From positions 15,805,608 through 15,869,607 of the forward strand of contig NC_088299.1 in the NCBI RefSeq assembly GCF_032854445.1: 64,000 nt of DNA, read 5' to 3'. Positions 11,330 to 23,224 of this stretch are shown here, in pieces; the stretch's first letter is position 1; each line of letters opens with the position of its first letter. This DNA comes from Liolophura sinensis. Lineage: Eukaryota > Mollusca > Polyplacophora > Chitonida > Chitonidae. The notes under the pieces were generated by a model, which was given only the letters and a program-made list of their open reading frames with translations, ran no database searches and was not told where the DNA came from. A program made the translations under genes and the position numbers.

Positions 11330-11955
11330 ATCTTTGATTCTTTAGATCATAAGGTAACACTGATCCCAAATGTTCGACTCTTTAGATGATAAGGCAATGC
11401 TGACCCCAAATGTTTGACTGTTTATATGATGAGACCATAATTTATGATCAGATCGCGCTGATCATAAACTTTTGCCTGTTTAGATGATCAGGCAATGCTT
11501 ATGATCAGATCGCGCTGACCATAAACTTTTGCCTGTTTAGATGATCAGGCAATGCTTTATGATCAGATCGTGCTGACAATAAGCCTGTTTAGATGATCAG
11601 GCAATGCTTTATGATCAGATTGCGCTGACAATAAACTTTTGCCTGTTTAGATGATCAGGCAATGCTTTATGATCAGATTGCACTGACCATAAACTTTTGC
11701 CTGTTTAGATGATCAGGCAATGCTTTATGATCAGATCACGCTAACCATAAACTTTTGCCTGTTTAGATGATCAGGCAATGCTTTATGATCAGATCGCGCT
11801 GACAATAAACTTTTGCCTGTTTAGATGATCAGGCAATGCTTTATGATCAGATCACACTGACAATAAACTTTTGCCTGTTTAGATGATCAGGCAATGCTTT
11901 ATGATCAGATCGCGCTGACAATAAACTTTTGCCTGTTTATATGATTAGGCAATGC
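11330..11955. repeat. Minisatellite, 58-base unit, about 10 copies
   Basis: The unit includes TTTATGATCAGATCGCGCTG, ACCATAAACTTTTGCCTG and TTTAGATGATCAGGCAATGC. The left end is more diverged and shorter (TTTAGATGATAAGGCAATGC, TGACCCCAAATG). Each unit contains two TGATCA palindromes. Confidence 0.95.
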
Positions 11956-13007
11956 TAAGAAAATTCAAGATAATATCCAAGAAGAAATATTTGACTGTGG
12001 ATCATAACTGAATCATTTGTAACAAAACCCCAATACTTCACATATTATAACTTGTGAGATGTATTCACATATTATAACTTCCAGGGCCCGGTTGTTCAAA
12101 ACTGGTTTAAGATTTAATACCAGATTTAAGTTTAAGCCGAGTCTTCAATTTTGCATTTACCCTGAAAAAATTGTGTACCAAGCATTATATTAAATATGAA
12201 CTAAAACTGCTGCTGTTATACTTTTGACTCTGGAGATCTACACTGGCTGCTGAGTTTGGCTAAAATTTAATGCCATTAATAGCCAATACACTTTTGACCA
12301 ACTAGGCCGAGGTGTTTTAATGTGTATGCATAGTCAGACGTGCATGTACACTATTCAAAGAACACAATGTCATTATACTCTATGTCATGAACTCTACATT
12401 GATGCCAGTACATGCATAACTGTAGACTACATATCAGACAATGCTTAACATTCTACAGGATTTAAACTAGCTAAATTAGAAACACATCTTACAGGTTCAA
12501 GCAAACATTTTCAGTCATTTTTAACACAAATGCACCAGTTTTAGGAAAATGCTCAAAATGTGAGAACCAAAGCAATTCAAAGTTTGCCTTGAAATCAATT
12601 CAAGTGTTTTACTCTAATGAACACAATTATCAAAAATATAAGAAACTTTTACTAACAAGCATTACAACAAAATAAACTCAAACAACTATATATATATATA
12701 AAGATTAATATAAAATAAACTGTTAAGTAGGGTTAAAAATCTATGTGAATCAAAATGCAGAGAAAACATGTGTAACTACAAAGATATAAAATAAGGCCAC
12801 AGAGAAAAGAATGCGGAGATGTTTACAAGATCCAGGATCAATGTTTTGACAATCGCATGAGTTAGACTAACACATGCAGGGTTGCAGAACAGATGCCCCA
12901 AAAATAACTCATCCAATATTCATTGCATTTTGGCTAGAGGGTACACATAAACGCAGACATAGGCAGATAAACACCAGATATACACAGATAAACACTGATA
13001 TACACAG

Positions 13008-13012
<5 letters not shown>

Positions 13013-13070
<58 letters not shown>
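13013..13070. repeat. (TA)n microsatellite within a CACAGATA-rich tract
   Basis: About 58 bases of alternating TA, flanked on the left by ACACAGATAAACACTGATAT and on the right by ACACAGGTATATAC, which look like a degenerate short-period repeat. Confidence 0.93.
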
Positions 13071-13072
<2 letters not shown>

Positions 13073-13919
13073 AGGAAAAACACAGGTATATACATATAAA
13101 CATAGATATACACAGCCAATATGTACACCACACATCCACAACATCCTTTGATGTTAAAGGAGAAGAAAACATAAATATGTGTCAAAATCAGATGAAAGAG
13201 CATGAACACTCATTTGCAAATATGGTCTTTCTTTCCCCATTTTTCCCTAGGGGAGAAAACAAATTTTTTGGTTTGTATTTGTGTTGTTTGTATATCATCT
13301 TTGCATAATAATGTTCTACATAAGAAGGTGATGTTTGTTCAATAAATTTATTTGAATGTGTATTTTTGTTTAGATCCTCATACATGCATTTACTTATTTA
13401 TCTGGATCAAAATCCAGGTTAGACACATTTGTCAGGTGAAAAGACCAAATTCTAGTGCAAACATATTTGTTGCATGTGCTACATCCTTATCTGTAGCATC
13501 ACATGTATTACACGAAGATAATGTATACCGAGAGGTGGTTCCAAATACCCACCATCAAAAACTATTTTCAACAGTGTTTTTTTTCAAGGAAAAATAAAAA
13601 AAAAATGTTACTGACTAGATTTACAACTAACTTTTCACACTCTTTCATCTGATCTAATTTTTTATGTTTGCTTCATCTTCAATGTGCATACACATGTACA
13701 TGTATGTACAACACACATATTAAAGCCACCCACCCCCCACCCCACAAAAAACCCCAAACAAACAACACCATGTCTTTCATATAATATCTGCCCATGAACA
13801 ATGACCTTGTGTGCTGTAAGTTTGACCAACCTGGCTTCACAAGGCGTGGCAGAATGTTATGTCCATCGTGAATAAACATGGCCTTATTACTTAAAGTTTG
13901 TGCACTCATTTGTTACGTT

Positions 13920-14935
13920 TATCAGATGAGCCTGAGATTCTGACAGGCTCGCTTTCACGAGGTGAGACTTACACTGAGAAGATTAGAATGGAATGTGCAC
14001 ATTTGAGGCTCTGACAGGCTCACCTTCACACTGTGAGATTTACACTCATCAGATGAGAATGGAATGTGCACATTTGGGGCTCTGACAGGCTCACCTTCAC
14101 AATGTGAGATTTACATTCATCAGAGAATGGAATGTGCACATTTGGGGCTCTGACAGGCTCACCTTCACAATGTGAGAGTGAACATCACTAATCAGATGAG
14201 AGTGGAATGTGCACAATTGAGCCTCTGACAGGCTCACCTTCACAATGTGAGATTGTACATCACTAATCAGATGATTCTGGAATGTGCACATTTGAGCCTG
14301 ACAGGCTCACCTTCACAATGTGAGATTGTACATCACTAACCAGATGAGCCTGGAATGTGCACATTTCAGGCTCTGATAGGCTCACCTTCACAATGTGAGA
14401 CTATACATCACTAATCAGATGAGCCTGGAATGTGCACATTTGAGGCTCTGACAGGCTCACCACCACACTGTGAGATTGTACATCACTAATCAGATGAGCC
14501 TGGAATATGCACATTTGAGCCTCTGACAGGCTCACCTTCACAATGTGAGAGTGAACATCACTAATCAGATGAGAGTGGAATGTGCACAATTGAGCCTCTG
14601 ACAAGCTCACCTTCACAATGTGAGATTGTACATCACTAATCAGATGAGCCTGGAATGTGCACATTTGAGGCTCTGACAGGCTCACCACCACACTGTGAGA
14701 TTGTACATCACTTATCAGATGAGAGTGGAATATGCACATTTGAGCCTCTGACAGGCTCACCTTCACAATGTGAGAGTGAACATCACTAATCAGATAAGAG
14801 TGGAATGTGCACAATTGAGCCTCTGACAGGCTCACCTTCACAATGTGAGACTGTACATCACTAATCAGATGAGCCTGGAATGTGCGCGATTAAAGTTCTG
14901 ATAAGCTCTGATAAGCTCACCCTCAAGCTGCGAGA
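13920..14935. repeat. Minisatellite, 75-base unit, about 13 copies
   Basis: The unit includes GATGAGCCTGGAATGTGCAC, ATTTGAGGCTCTGACAGGCT, CACCTTCACAATGTGAGATT and GTACATCACTAATCA. Variants such as CACCACACTGTGAG and AGAGTGAACATC recur in a regular order between 14400 and 14860, suggesting higher-order duplication of groups of units. 75 is a multiple of three, which explains the minus-strand open frames. Confidence 0.95.
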
Positions 14936-15534
14936 TTTACACTTGGTCAGGTTCAGGTTACATAATTTATTTATGTAGTTATTTGATGTTTTTATGCTCT
15001 ACACAAGGATATATCATGCAGACCCTTGGGGAAATCAACCATCAACAGCAGATTGCTTTATACACATTGGTTCATGTTGTATTATTAAAGTAGACGGAAG
15101 AAACGACATTAATCAAAAGAAAACGATGACATCTTTTTGACAATGTCCAAATTAGATGTTTTCTACATGTAACAAACTGCAACATGCCTAAACACGAACT
15201 GCTTAAACTAATGACCCATCTGCTCTGCATCTCATAACATAACATAAGTTTTGCACATCATAACAATCTGGGACATTACAAGCCCTTCCAATTCAAACTT
15301 TTAAATCAACCTGTAAACGCAACTACTTCAGCTACAAAACAGAAAATTAGTTCTCATACCACATGCACAGAAGGATATATTCAAAAACAAGTGTACAAGT
15401 TATTCACTCCACCACAGGCCTGGGCCATTATTCACACACTGGCATTCCATGGGAGATTATCATGTTAAGCTACATGTATGTGTGCACAAGCATGTCAGAG
15501 CGGATATGAAGTGACATCAAAGTTCCCATCCATT

Positions 15535-15652
15535 TATTTATTCCCACTGTTAGTGTTTCACACTGCACTCAAGGCTATTTCACTGATACGAGGTTGGTGA
15601 GAGGTTCCAAGGTCATTGTTCCTCCCTGGCACCCGAACCACCTCAGCCACCC
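15535..15652 (-). mobile_element. Possible degenerate SINE fragment
   Basis: CATTTATTTATTCC, GTGTTTCACACTGCACTCAAG and TATTTCACTGATACGAGG resemble the tail-proximal half of the SINE family in this window, and the fragment ends in AACCACCTCAGCCACC, which resembles the tRNA-like head. The middle is lost. Confidence 0.4.
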
Positions 15653-16300
15653 CAAAATTCCCATCAATGCGACCTCCTCGTTCACATCTTAACACAGTAA
15701 TCTCCCCTGAATACATCAACACAGATTATCTAACATGTTGATCATGTACACAAAATCAAGAGCAAACCAAACAAATACATCAAAGTACTTAGTGCAGGGA
15801 AATAACGGCAGGCTGTACATTACAAAATGGCGCTAATCCAGTGATCCAAAGATATCCAAATGCAATTCAACAAAATACCTACATGAGCTTAACACCCAAA
15901 ATATGTCATTTCCTAAATTTTAACATTTTCTGAAGTAAACTGTCCAATGCCTTTGTACAAGCATTAACTACTTCCTTTTGATTTGACTTAGATTGAACTT
16001 ATTCCTTAAAATACCTGTGTATTTTGATCCCCTCTGGAACATCTGTGTTCTACATGTATTTTGTTCCCTTCTGAAATATGTTCCATGTTCTGTACAGCTG
16101 TGCTTGTATTACTCAAAGAGGTAGTTCTCAAGCAAAGAGGTAGTTCTCAAGCACAGAATGTTGCTTTCTTACAGAGCCCAGAACTGACCTGTTTAGCCTG
16201 GAAATGTTATCCAAAGTGAGTCCCTGTCATATACAGTTCCCACAGTCCAGTGGACACATGGTGAAATGTGGGTTGCACGCACCTCCAACAAAGTCTTGTC

Positions 16301-16440
16301 ATATATTTCACTTATATGACGGTGGCCAGCATTATGATGGGAGGAAACCAGGCAGAGCCTGTCAGAAAGCCACAGCCATCCACAGGTTGCTGCAGGCCTC
16401 CCAGAACTCTCAGCAACCACTTTGGTGAGCGGCTCTTGGG
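16301..16440 (-). mobile_element. tRNA-derived SINE fragment
   Basis: Shares ATATTTCACTTATATGACGG, TGGCCAGCATTATGATGGGA and ATCCACAGGTTGCTG with the family; both the extreme tail and the tRNA-like head are missing. About 15-20% different from the full copy at 21568 by eye. Confidence 0.85.
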
Positions 16441-16579
16441 TTCTTGCCATATATACATGAAGGCATTCCTGTCACTCCATCCTGTAAACTATATGTAACT
16501 TCTGTGCTGGGTGAAGCGGAGGAGTCAAAACTGACACCAGATTCGTGTGATACAAATCCTGTTTCAAAGTACCGTAACT

Positions 16580-16756
16580 GTTCAACCATTTCACATAATA
16601 GCAAGGTGTTTATCAAACATTATTATTCTGTGTTGACTGACAAACTGAAACTGGTTTATCCAACCAATGTAGGCAATGATTTTGTCTCCAAAATCAAATT
16701 AAAAATGTGTATAAATTGCACGGAAAGTTGCTCTTTTACATGTGAAAAGGTTGGGA
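16580..16756. mobile_element. MITE-like element, inverted copy
   Basis: Bounded by TTCAACCATTTCACAT and ACATGTGAAAAGGTTG. Inside, TTGCACGGAAAGTTGCTCTT is the reverse complement of the AGAGCAACTTTCAGTGCAA block in the copy at 7300, so this copy is inserted in the opposite orientation. Confidence 0.68.
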
Positions 16757-17211
16757 AATTTTGGTAAAGCTGTTTAACTGTAAATATTGCAACAACATGT
16801 ATTTCTGGCGGTCAAAGCTGATTGGCTGAAGCATGTGCAATAGTCTACAGACCATGCAAAACCTACATACTTGTTATAATATTACCTGATGGTATAATTC
16901 AAGCTGAAACACAGACCTCTGTACCACCATATAACCATCTGACCAGGAATTGTATTTGGAGGTACACACATTGTCATGATGGTAGACATGGGTTCATATG
17001 AAGGTGTAGATGTTTGTAAGATTCTTACATCTCGTTTACACTAGTACTGGCTGATATCTAAACTCAAGAACTCAGTACATTGGAGACATATCTCATTGAA
17101 ACTAGGGTAAAGAAGGAACAGCCTATCAGGGAAAACAAGACAAAGCAATGCATCACCAATCAGAACTAAGATTACAGAGAAAAGCATGCACTAAGAAAGT
17201 CCATATTTTAC

Positions 17212-17260
17212 CTCCATTCTGCCCGTCTTCTTCTACATTTTCACCATTCCTTGGAATTAA
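17212..17260 (-). CDS. GOLIM4: GOLIM4-like gene, small tail exon
   Basis: Acceptor TTGTTACCGCAG/TTAATT, donor GGAG/GTAAAA. The frame reads LIPRNGENVEEDGQNG and leaves one base, so the exon goes from phase 0 to phase 1, matching both neighbours. The 49-base exon is acidic and Asn/Gly-rich like the rest of the tail. The polypyrimidine tract is poor, so the exact acceptor is less certain than the reading frame. Confidence 0.75.
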
Positions 17261-19008
17261 CTGCGGTAACAAATTTGGACAGATTTTCCACATCATTGAA
17301 TCCCTAATAACGCATTTTTTGTAGCATGCATAAAAATGATCTTATATCATTACCAGAATTTACTTGCATGCATTAATTGCTTACTTTATTGATTTGATTG
17401 CTCTACCAATGCCATAGTCAGGAATTCATCACTTCATGGTGGTCAGTTTTGGTACAAGTGAAGGAAACTGGAATGCGCTGAGTACAGGTACACAACCTGC
17501 TTTTGACATGTTACTTTCCCCATATGACATACGTGTGAAAGCAGTCGCAAATGAACTTCATTTAAAACCACACAGGAGATCGCCATTTTACCACAAAGGC
17601 CAAGTAGAACAATGGCAGTATGGAAATTTTTTGTCCAAGAATGGCATTAAACTCACCTCTTGGATTATCTAGACCATGCACCTAAATATGAAATGCTTAT
17701 TGTCACCGTGGCCCTCAAGAACTGTGAAAGCGATGGATCTCAAATATACTCCGTCAGCCACAACATTTATCCTACAAGTATCTATTCATGCTGGTATACT
17801 CACTCAGCTGCGGCAGTTACATCATCTACTCAAGCTGGTATACTCACTCAGACGTGGCAGTTACATTATCTGTTTATGCTGGTATACTCACTTGGCTGTG
17901 GCAGTTACCTTATCTACACAAGTTGGTATGCTCACTCAGACGTGGCAGCTACATTATCTATTTACGCTGGTATACTCACTCAGCTCTGGCAGTTACCTTA
18001 TTTACTCCAGCTGATTTAATCACTGAACCATGGCAGTTACCTTATTTACTCAAGCTGATTTGCTCACTGAACCACAGCAGTTACCTTATTTACTCCAGCT
18101 GATTTGCTCACTGAACCATGGCAGTTACCTTATTTACTCCAGCTGATTTGCTCACTGAACCATGGCAGTTACTTTATTTACTCCAGCTGATTTGCTCACT
18201 GAACCATGGCATTTTCCTTGTTTACTCAAGCTGATTTGCTCACTGAACCATGGCATTAACCTTGTTTACTCAAGCTGATTTGCTCACTGAACCATGGCAG
18301 TTACCTTATTTACTCCAGCTGATTTGCTCACTGAACCATGGCAGTTACCTTGTTTACTCAAGCTGATTTGGTCACTGAACCATGGCATTTACCTTGTTTA
18401 CTCAAGCTGATTTTCTCACTGAACCATAGCATTTACCTTGTTTACTCAAGCTGATTTTCTCACTCAACCATGGCATTTACCTTGTTTACTCAAGCTGATT
18501 TGCTCACTGAACCATGGCAGTTACCTTGTTTACTCAAGCTGATTTGCTCACTGAACCATGGCATTTACCTTGTTTACTCAAGCTGATTTTCTCACTCAAC
18601 CATGGCATTTACCTTGTTTACTCAAGCTGATTTGCTCACTGAACCATGGCAGTTACCTTGTTTACTCAAGCTGATTTGCTCACTGAACCATGGCATTTAC
18701 CTTGTTTACTCAAGCTGATTTGGTCACTGAACCATGGCATTTACCTTGTTTACTCAAGCTGATTTGCTCACTGAACCATGGCAGTTACTTTATTTACTCA
18801 AGCTGATTTGCTCACTGAACCATGGCAGTTACCTTGTTTACTCAAGCTGACTTGCTCACTGAACCATGGCAGTTACCTTGTTTACTCCAGCTGATTTGCT
18901 CACTGAACCATGGCAGTTACTTTATTTACTCCACCTGATTTGCTCACTGAACCATGGCAGTTACCTTGTTTACTCAAGCTGATTTTCTCACTCAACCACT
19001 GCAGTTAC
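17261..19008 (-). other. Intron (about 1.75 kb), mostly minisatellite
   Basis: The 44-base repeat array fills about 1.2 kb and touches the donor site of the exon at 19009. The remaining 500 bases next to the exon at 17260 show no other feature. Confidence 0.7.
17785..19005. repeat. Minisatellite, about 44-base unit, about 28 copies, containing splice-donor-like sequence
   Basis: The unit includes CTGATTTGCTCACTGAACC, ATGGCAGTTACCTT and GTTTACTCAAG. The last copy runs directly into the exon at 19009, where CTGCAGTTACCTTATG contains the real 5' splice site (gene strand AAG/GTAACTG). By eye nineteen further units carry AAGGTAA on the gene strand. The left end (17785-17990) is an older variant with CACTCAGACGTGGCAGTTAC. 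Confidence 0.95.
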
Positions 19009-19203
19009 CTTATGATCATTCTGCATGAACTGATCTCCTTGGAAATTTGGCTGAGCAAGCTGAGCTTCATCCTCTTCTTCTTCCTCCTCCTCTTCCTCCA
19101 AGCCTACTTGTCCTCTGTGCTCACCCAGACCTCCTCTGTGCCCACCCAGTCCGCCTCTCTGATCATCAGCATCCTTAGGCCCACCAAGAACAGGCTCCTG
19201 CAC
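19009..19203 (-). CDS. GOLIM4: GOLIM4-like gene, Gly-rich and polyglutamate exon
   Basis: Acceptor GTGTGGCTTGTAG/GTGCAG, donor CATAAG/GTAACT, 195 bases, phase 0 to phase 0. The frame reads VQEPVLGGPKDADDQ, then two GGLGxHRG repeats, then GLEEEEEEEEEDEAQLAQ and NFQGDQFMQNDHK. The run of nine glutamates fits the acidic lumenal tail of this family. The short HRGG duplication looks like a small in-frame repeat. Its donor abuts the 44-base minisatellite. Confidence 0.85.
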
Positions 19204-19741
19204 CTACAAGCCACACCACCACACTAAGATGAAATGATCAGGAATGCAGTCTTTTCAGCTGTGTTGTTTATTCTTCCCACATTAACCACATGCCACTGTT
19301 TTCAATTCTAATAATCTTTGTCTTTTCAACTGCGCTGTTCTCAATATGTCAAAGCTGTACACCACAAAAACAAGTTTTCACTAATCCTAAAGAAAACCGG
19401 ACCTCATATCACCCAAGCATTATTAAGCCATAATCCTTCATTTATCCAATCAAATCATCTAGTTATTGAATAAAAATTGGCATGATATGGCTGCCATAAA
19501 GCTGGAGTGGCATTGAGTCATAATCATCCATTCATCCAAGAATTAAAAGTGAAGATAAACTCTGCTAACCATCATTCTTCACCTGCATTCAACATCATCC
19601 AGAAACTTAAGGTAATCTTGTGTGGATCAAATTTGGGGAGCTGTTCACCATTAAAAGGGTGACAGACAACGTGTATGGGAGTCTAAAAGTCGGGTATTCA
19701 TTGATTGGATTACTTCACAGGGCTGCCATATATATCCTATT

Positions 19742-19933
19742 TCCTCAACCTTTTGGCATACAAAACAGCAACTTTCAGTGTACAGTTTTAATTTTTCAAG
19801 ATTTTGGAGATAAAACTACATTGGTTTAGTTGGCTGGATTGGCCAATTTCATGGTTTCACAAAAGAAAGCAATTTTACCCGTCGACACTAAAAAATGTTT
19901 GCCTTGCAAACATGCAAAAAGGTTGAAGAATTA
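19742..19933. mobile_element. MITE-like element, CTCAACCTTTT termini
   Basis: Bounded by TTCCTCAACCTTTTGGCAT and ATGCAAAAAGGTTGAAGAA. Inside it shares AGCAACTTTCAGTGTACA, GATTGGCCAATTTCATGG and TTGCCTTGCAAACATG with the copy at 7300, in the same orientation. Confidence 0.72.
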
Positions 19934-21555
19934 CAGAACTGCATTCTATATGACCCGATATGACAACAGTTCATGACATTTCAGGGCTAAATCTGACAAT
20001 GAATTCATACAATTGACAAAGCCTCACAGCCAGTATTGCACCATTTCAAGGGCAAAACCATCAACTTTTGTCTTGCCTTTGGTTGCTTCTAGATCTCGTT
20101 TTCACGAAGACAAGACCAGGGCACTCTTAAATTAGATATAATATAAGACATTAATTCACTAATTTGTAAACGTAAGTGACACATGCAGTGCACGTAGGCA
20201 GTGCAACTGTCTGGCAAAGAAGCCGAGGTGAACTCTGGTTATACATGACAAAATATATCTACACCCACCCAGTCCATCACAAATGGTTAGTTGATCATTG
20301 CTTCTAGACCTACATGTACACTATGACACAAACCACATCTTTCTTGGACACAACGAACTCTGTAGCTAACCTAGCCCAGGCTGTATACTGTGTATTGGTA
20401 GTGTTTTGACTGCCGTATTTTAGCCAGCGATCATGACTCTTGCCATCAGAGTTTTACTAGACATCTATGTTGAACATACTTGAACTGACATCATTTAACT
20501 CACCTGTTTACATTTTTACAAAGCTTACAGTGTAGGGCACAGCAAGGCCTATAGACCTGATTTTTTCTCAGCTAAAGTTACATGTATCAACTTTCTCCTG
20601 CATTCATTGACCATCTAATTAACTGTGGTGACAAACTTATTCTGCAGAGTGTTCGAAATTTGCACTTGCACTGGATTCTTGCACATTTGGCGTATACATT
20701 CAAATAAAAATAGGCCTGGGCCTATATGTGCTAGGCCTACTTGGCTCGATTAAGTACCATTACATCATACTTATCACATGTTACATTCACCTATAAGTAC
20801 AGACATGGATGCCAAATCCGTTCTCAACTAATATTTTCCAAATATTAAGGAATAACAGAGAAAAAATATTATTTTATTGAGATAATCAGATAATAGTGTA
20901 GACCCAAGATATTGTTAGCAAACATAAAATAGGGCTACATACTATACTAATAAAAACAACCAAAAAGGAAATTAATAAGTTAGTAAATAAATATACCATC
21001 GGAGCAAGAAGATTTATTCATCATTTGAATATATTCATGCATATGTATGCATTCGTGAATCCATGATCAACATTTCTTTACCCAAACCATGATATGGGAA
21101 CAGCAGGCCATTTTGATAAAATTTTTCCTCGAACAAAATATAGGCCTAATCTAGATTTAGAAGTAAATGCCTTCACTGATAAAAAGTTATATTATAGCCT
21201 AGTTGATTTAAATTATTATGCCTACTTAAAATGACTTGACCACTGTTGAACACATGTTGCAAAAGGCTGGTGGGATTTAACTGAAGTTAGGTACGTACGA
21301 CCTTCAAACGCCATACAGGTATGATTTGTCTAAATTGGCCATGTTCACTGAAATAAACAATTTGTTAAAATTATGTAAAAACATCTGTGCTTTCAGCTAG
21401 TATCTTCAGCAATACCATACAGGGATTGAGTTTTCTGCCAGCGAAACTATCAGCTGTCACAACACTACAATGAAGGCATACATGTATATAGGCCTAGGTT
21501 ATAGTTCTACTCACACGGCGTCCATCATGAGTGAGATGTGACCTTAATATGCAGA

Positions 21556-21567
21556 TTTATGAACAGT
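21556..21567. repeat. Target-site duplication, left, of the SINE at 21568
   Basis: TTTATGAACAGT is repeated exactly at 21843-21854, directly outside the other end of the SINE. Confidence 0.85.
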
Positions 21568-21842
21568 TTATTTATTTATTTATTTTATTTGATTGGTGTT
21601 TTACGCCGTACTCAAGAATATTTCACTTATACGACGGCGGCCAGCATTATGGTGGGTGGAAACCGAGCAGAGCCCGGCGGAAACCCACGACCATCCGCAG
21701 GTTGCTGGCAGACCTTCCCACGTACGGCCGGAGAGGGAAGCCAGCATGAGCTGGTCTTGAACTCACAGCGACCGCATTGGTGAGAGGCTTCTGGGTCACT
21801 ACACTGCGCTAGCGCGCTAACCGACTGAGCCACGGAGGCCCC
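21568..21842 (-). mobile_element. Full-length tRNA-derived SINE
   Basis: A 275-base element pointing to the minus strand. Read in that direction, it opens with a tRNA-like head with GGGGCCTCCGTGGCTCAGTC (A box around 21821-21832) and GAGTTCAAGACC (B box, 21753-21764). The conserved body with CCATAATGCTGGCCGCCG follows, then AAATATTCTTGAGTACGGCG and an AAATAAATAAATA tail. A perfect 12-base target-site duplication flanks it, so it is a fairly young insertion by the LINE-type retrotransposition route. It encodes no protein. Confidence 0.95.
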
Positions 21843-21854
21843 TTTATGAACAGT
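21843..21854. repeat. Target-site duplication, right, of the SINE at 21568
   Basis: Exact copy of TTTATGAACAGT found at 21556-21567. Confidence 0.85.
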
Positions 21855-22355
21855 AATCCACTACATTAGTACACCATTTATACACATGATATACGTAAGT
21901 GTTGTAGAAAATACTCTGATATGAGCAATACATCTAAATTTGGCAGATAGCTATAGCACATTTCTGCCTCATCACCAGACTGAGTATGCTGACATGGTAT
22001 TATGTTGTTGTTGCACTGCCTACATGCACCACATTCACCACTTCTGTTTTTTTAAATTAGTTCATTAATCGGTTATATTAAAACTGATTTAAGTATGTAA
22101 GGGTTTTATGTTTATGTAAACACAGAAAATCTAGACACAACTGAAAGCAAGTCAAAAATTGTTGGTCTTGCCCTTTAACAATAGCTCAGACGTATCCCCA
22201 ACTGACCGCAAAAAAAGAAATAAAAATCCACCGACAGTTAATCTGATGTTAATATTTACATTTTTTCAGCAATGTGGCAGCCATTCGTAATTAATTATTA
22301 TTAAGTCTCAAATAATTACGAGAAGAATTACCGCACAGTTCTGCCAGCTTTTTAC

Positions 22356-22496
22356 CTGTAATACCACAGGGCCCTGGTTGTGTATGCTGTTGTCATGGTC
22401 ATTTTGGGCATTCCTGGCTTCCTCATCATGATCCTCATGCAAATCTTTGTCCACTGGATTCATATGTTTCAGGCCACCGTCATCAAATTTCTGAAA
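22356..22496 (-). CDS. GOLIM4: GOLIM4-like gene, first exon of the distal tail
   Basis: A strong acceptor TTTTTTATTTCAG/TTTCAG and donor TTACAG/GTAAAA bound 141 bases, phase 0 to phase 0. The frame reads FQKFDDGGLKHMNPVDKD, then LHEDHDEEARNAQNDHD and NSIHNQGPVVLQ. It can join in phase either directly to the exon at 35163 or to a donor inside the large exon at 29258. A second AG six bases in (CAG/AAATTT) would remove Phe-Gln. I recognise only its acidic, Asn/His-rich composition; the assignment rests on phase and position. Confidence 0.82.
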
Positions 22497-23224
22497 CTGA
22501 AATAAAAAAACAAAAACAAGGATATTTAGCTAGCACAAGCTGATTTTGAACACAAATGTGGAATGTGAACACAAAGTTTTATCAAAATTATACATAGTTG
22601 CACGAAAACCAACAACCAATCAGAATCAAGGCAATCACCAAACATGTGAAACTTGTACACAGATTTGGCTGGTTTTCTAACTCACACAAAATGAGTTTGC
22701 ATACAAATCAGACAATATTTGGAGCAGTTATTGAGGGAAACCAAACCATCAGACTCAAACAAAACACCTAAACATACATACCTACATAAATATCCCTCGC
22801 TTGCGCTGAAGAGTAGGCTAATAACATTCAGTATTTCCAGCAAAGGTGGAAATAGATACATGCACAAAGAGTACCACCAAGGGACGGTATATTCCCAATG
22901 CAATGCCTCTAGCTAATTAACTCACCACTAGCACAAAACTAGCAAGACACCAGCAATCCACTGACTAATCCACTGACAATCCACTCTTGCTGTAGGAGTT
23001 TTCATACTGACATAATAACTGCTTGTTTCAAAGAAAATCAAATCACATGATCATTTCTTCCACATCAACAACTCTTGTAGCAATGTGTACAATATTTTTG
23101 TAAACTCCTGAAACTTTATTTGACTGTTTTTGTGGCTTAATTTAAATTGGCTGGCAACCTTTTTTATAACACAAACTCCCCTGTAACGTATATGTTGCAA
23201 AATGCTGGATGAACTACACAGTAC

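Larger units (their letters stand above)
10794..17211 (-). other. Intron (about 6.4 kb) rich in minisatellites and element fragments
   Basis: Contains arrays at 11041, 11330 and 13920, a TA-rich tract at 13013, a SINE fragment at 16301 and an inverted MITE-like copy at 16580. I see no further exon in the remaining sequence. Confidence 0.6.
19204..22355 (-). other. Intron (about 3.15 kb)
   Basis: Holds a MITE-like copy at 19742 and a full SINE at 21568. The remaining AT-rich sequence has no exon that I can support. Confidence 0.65.
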
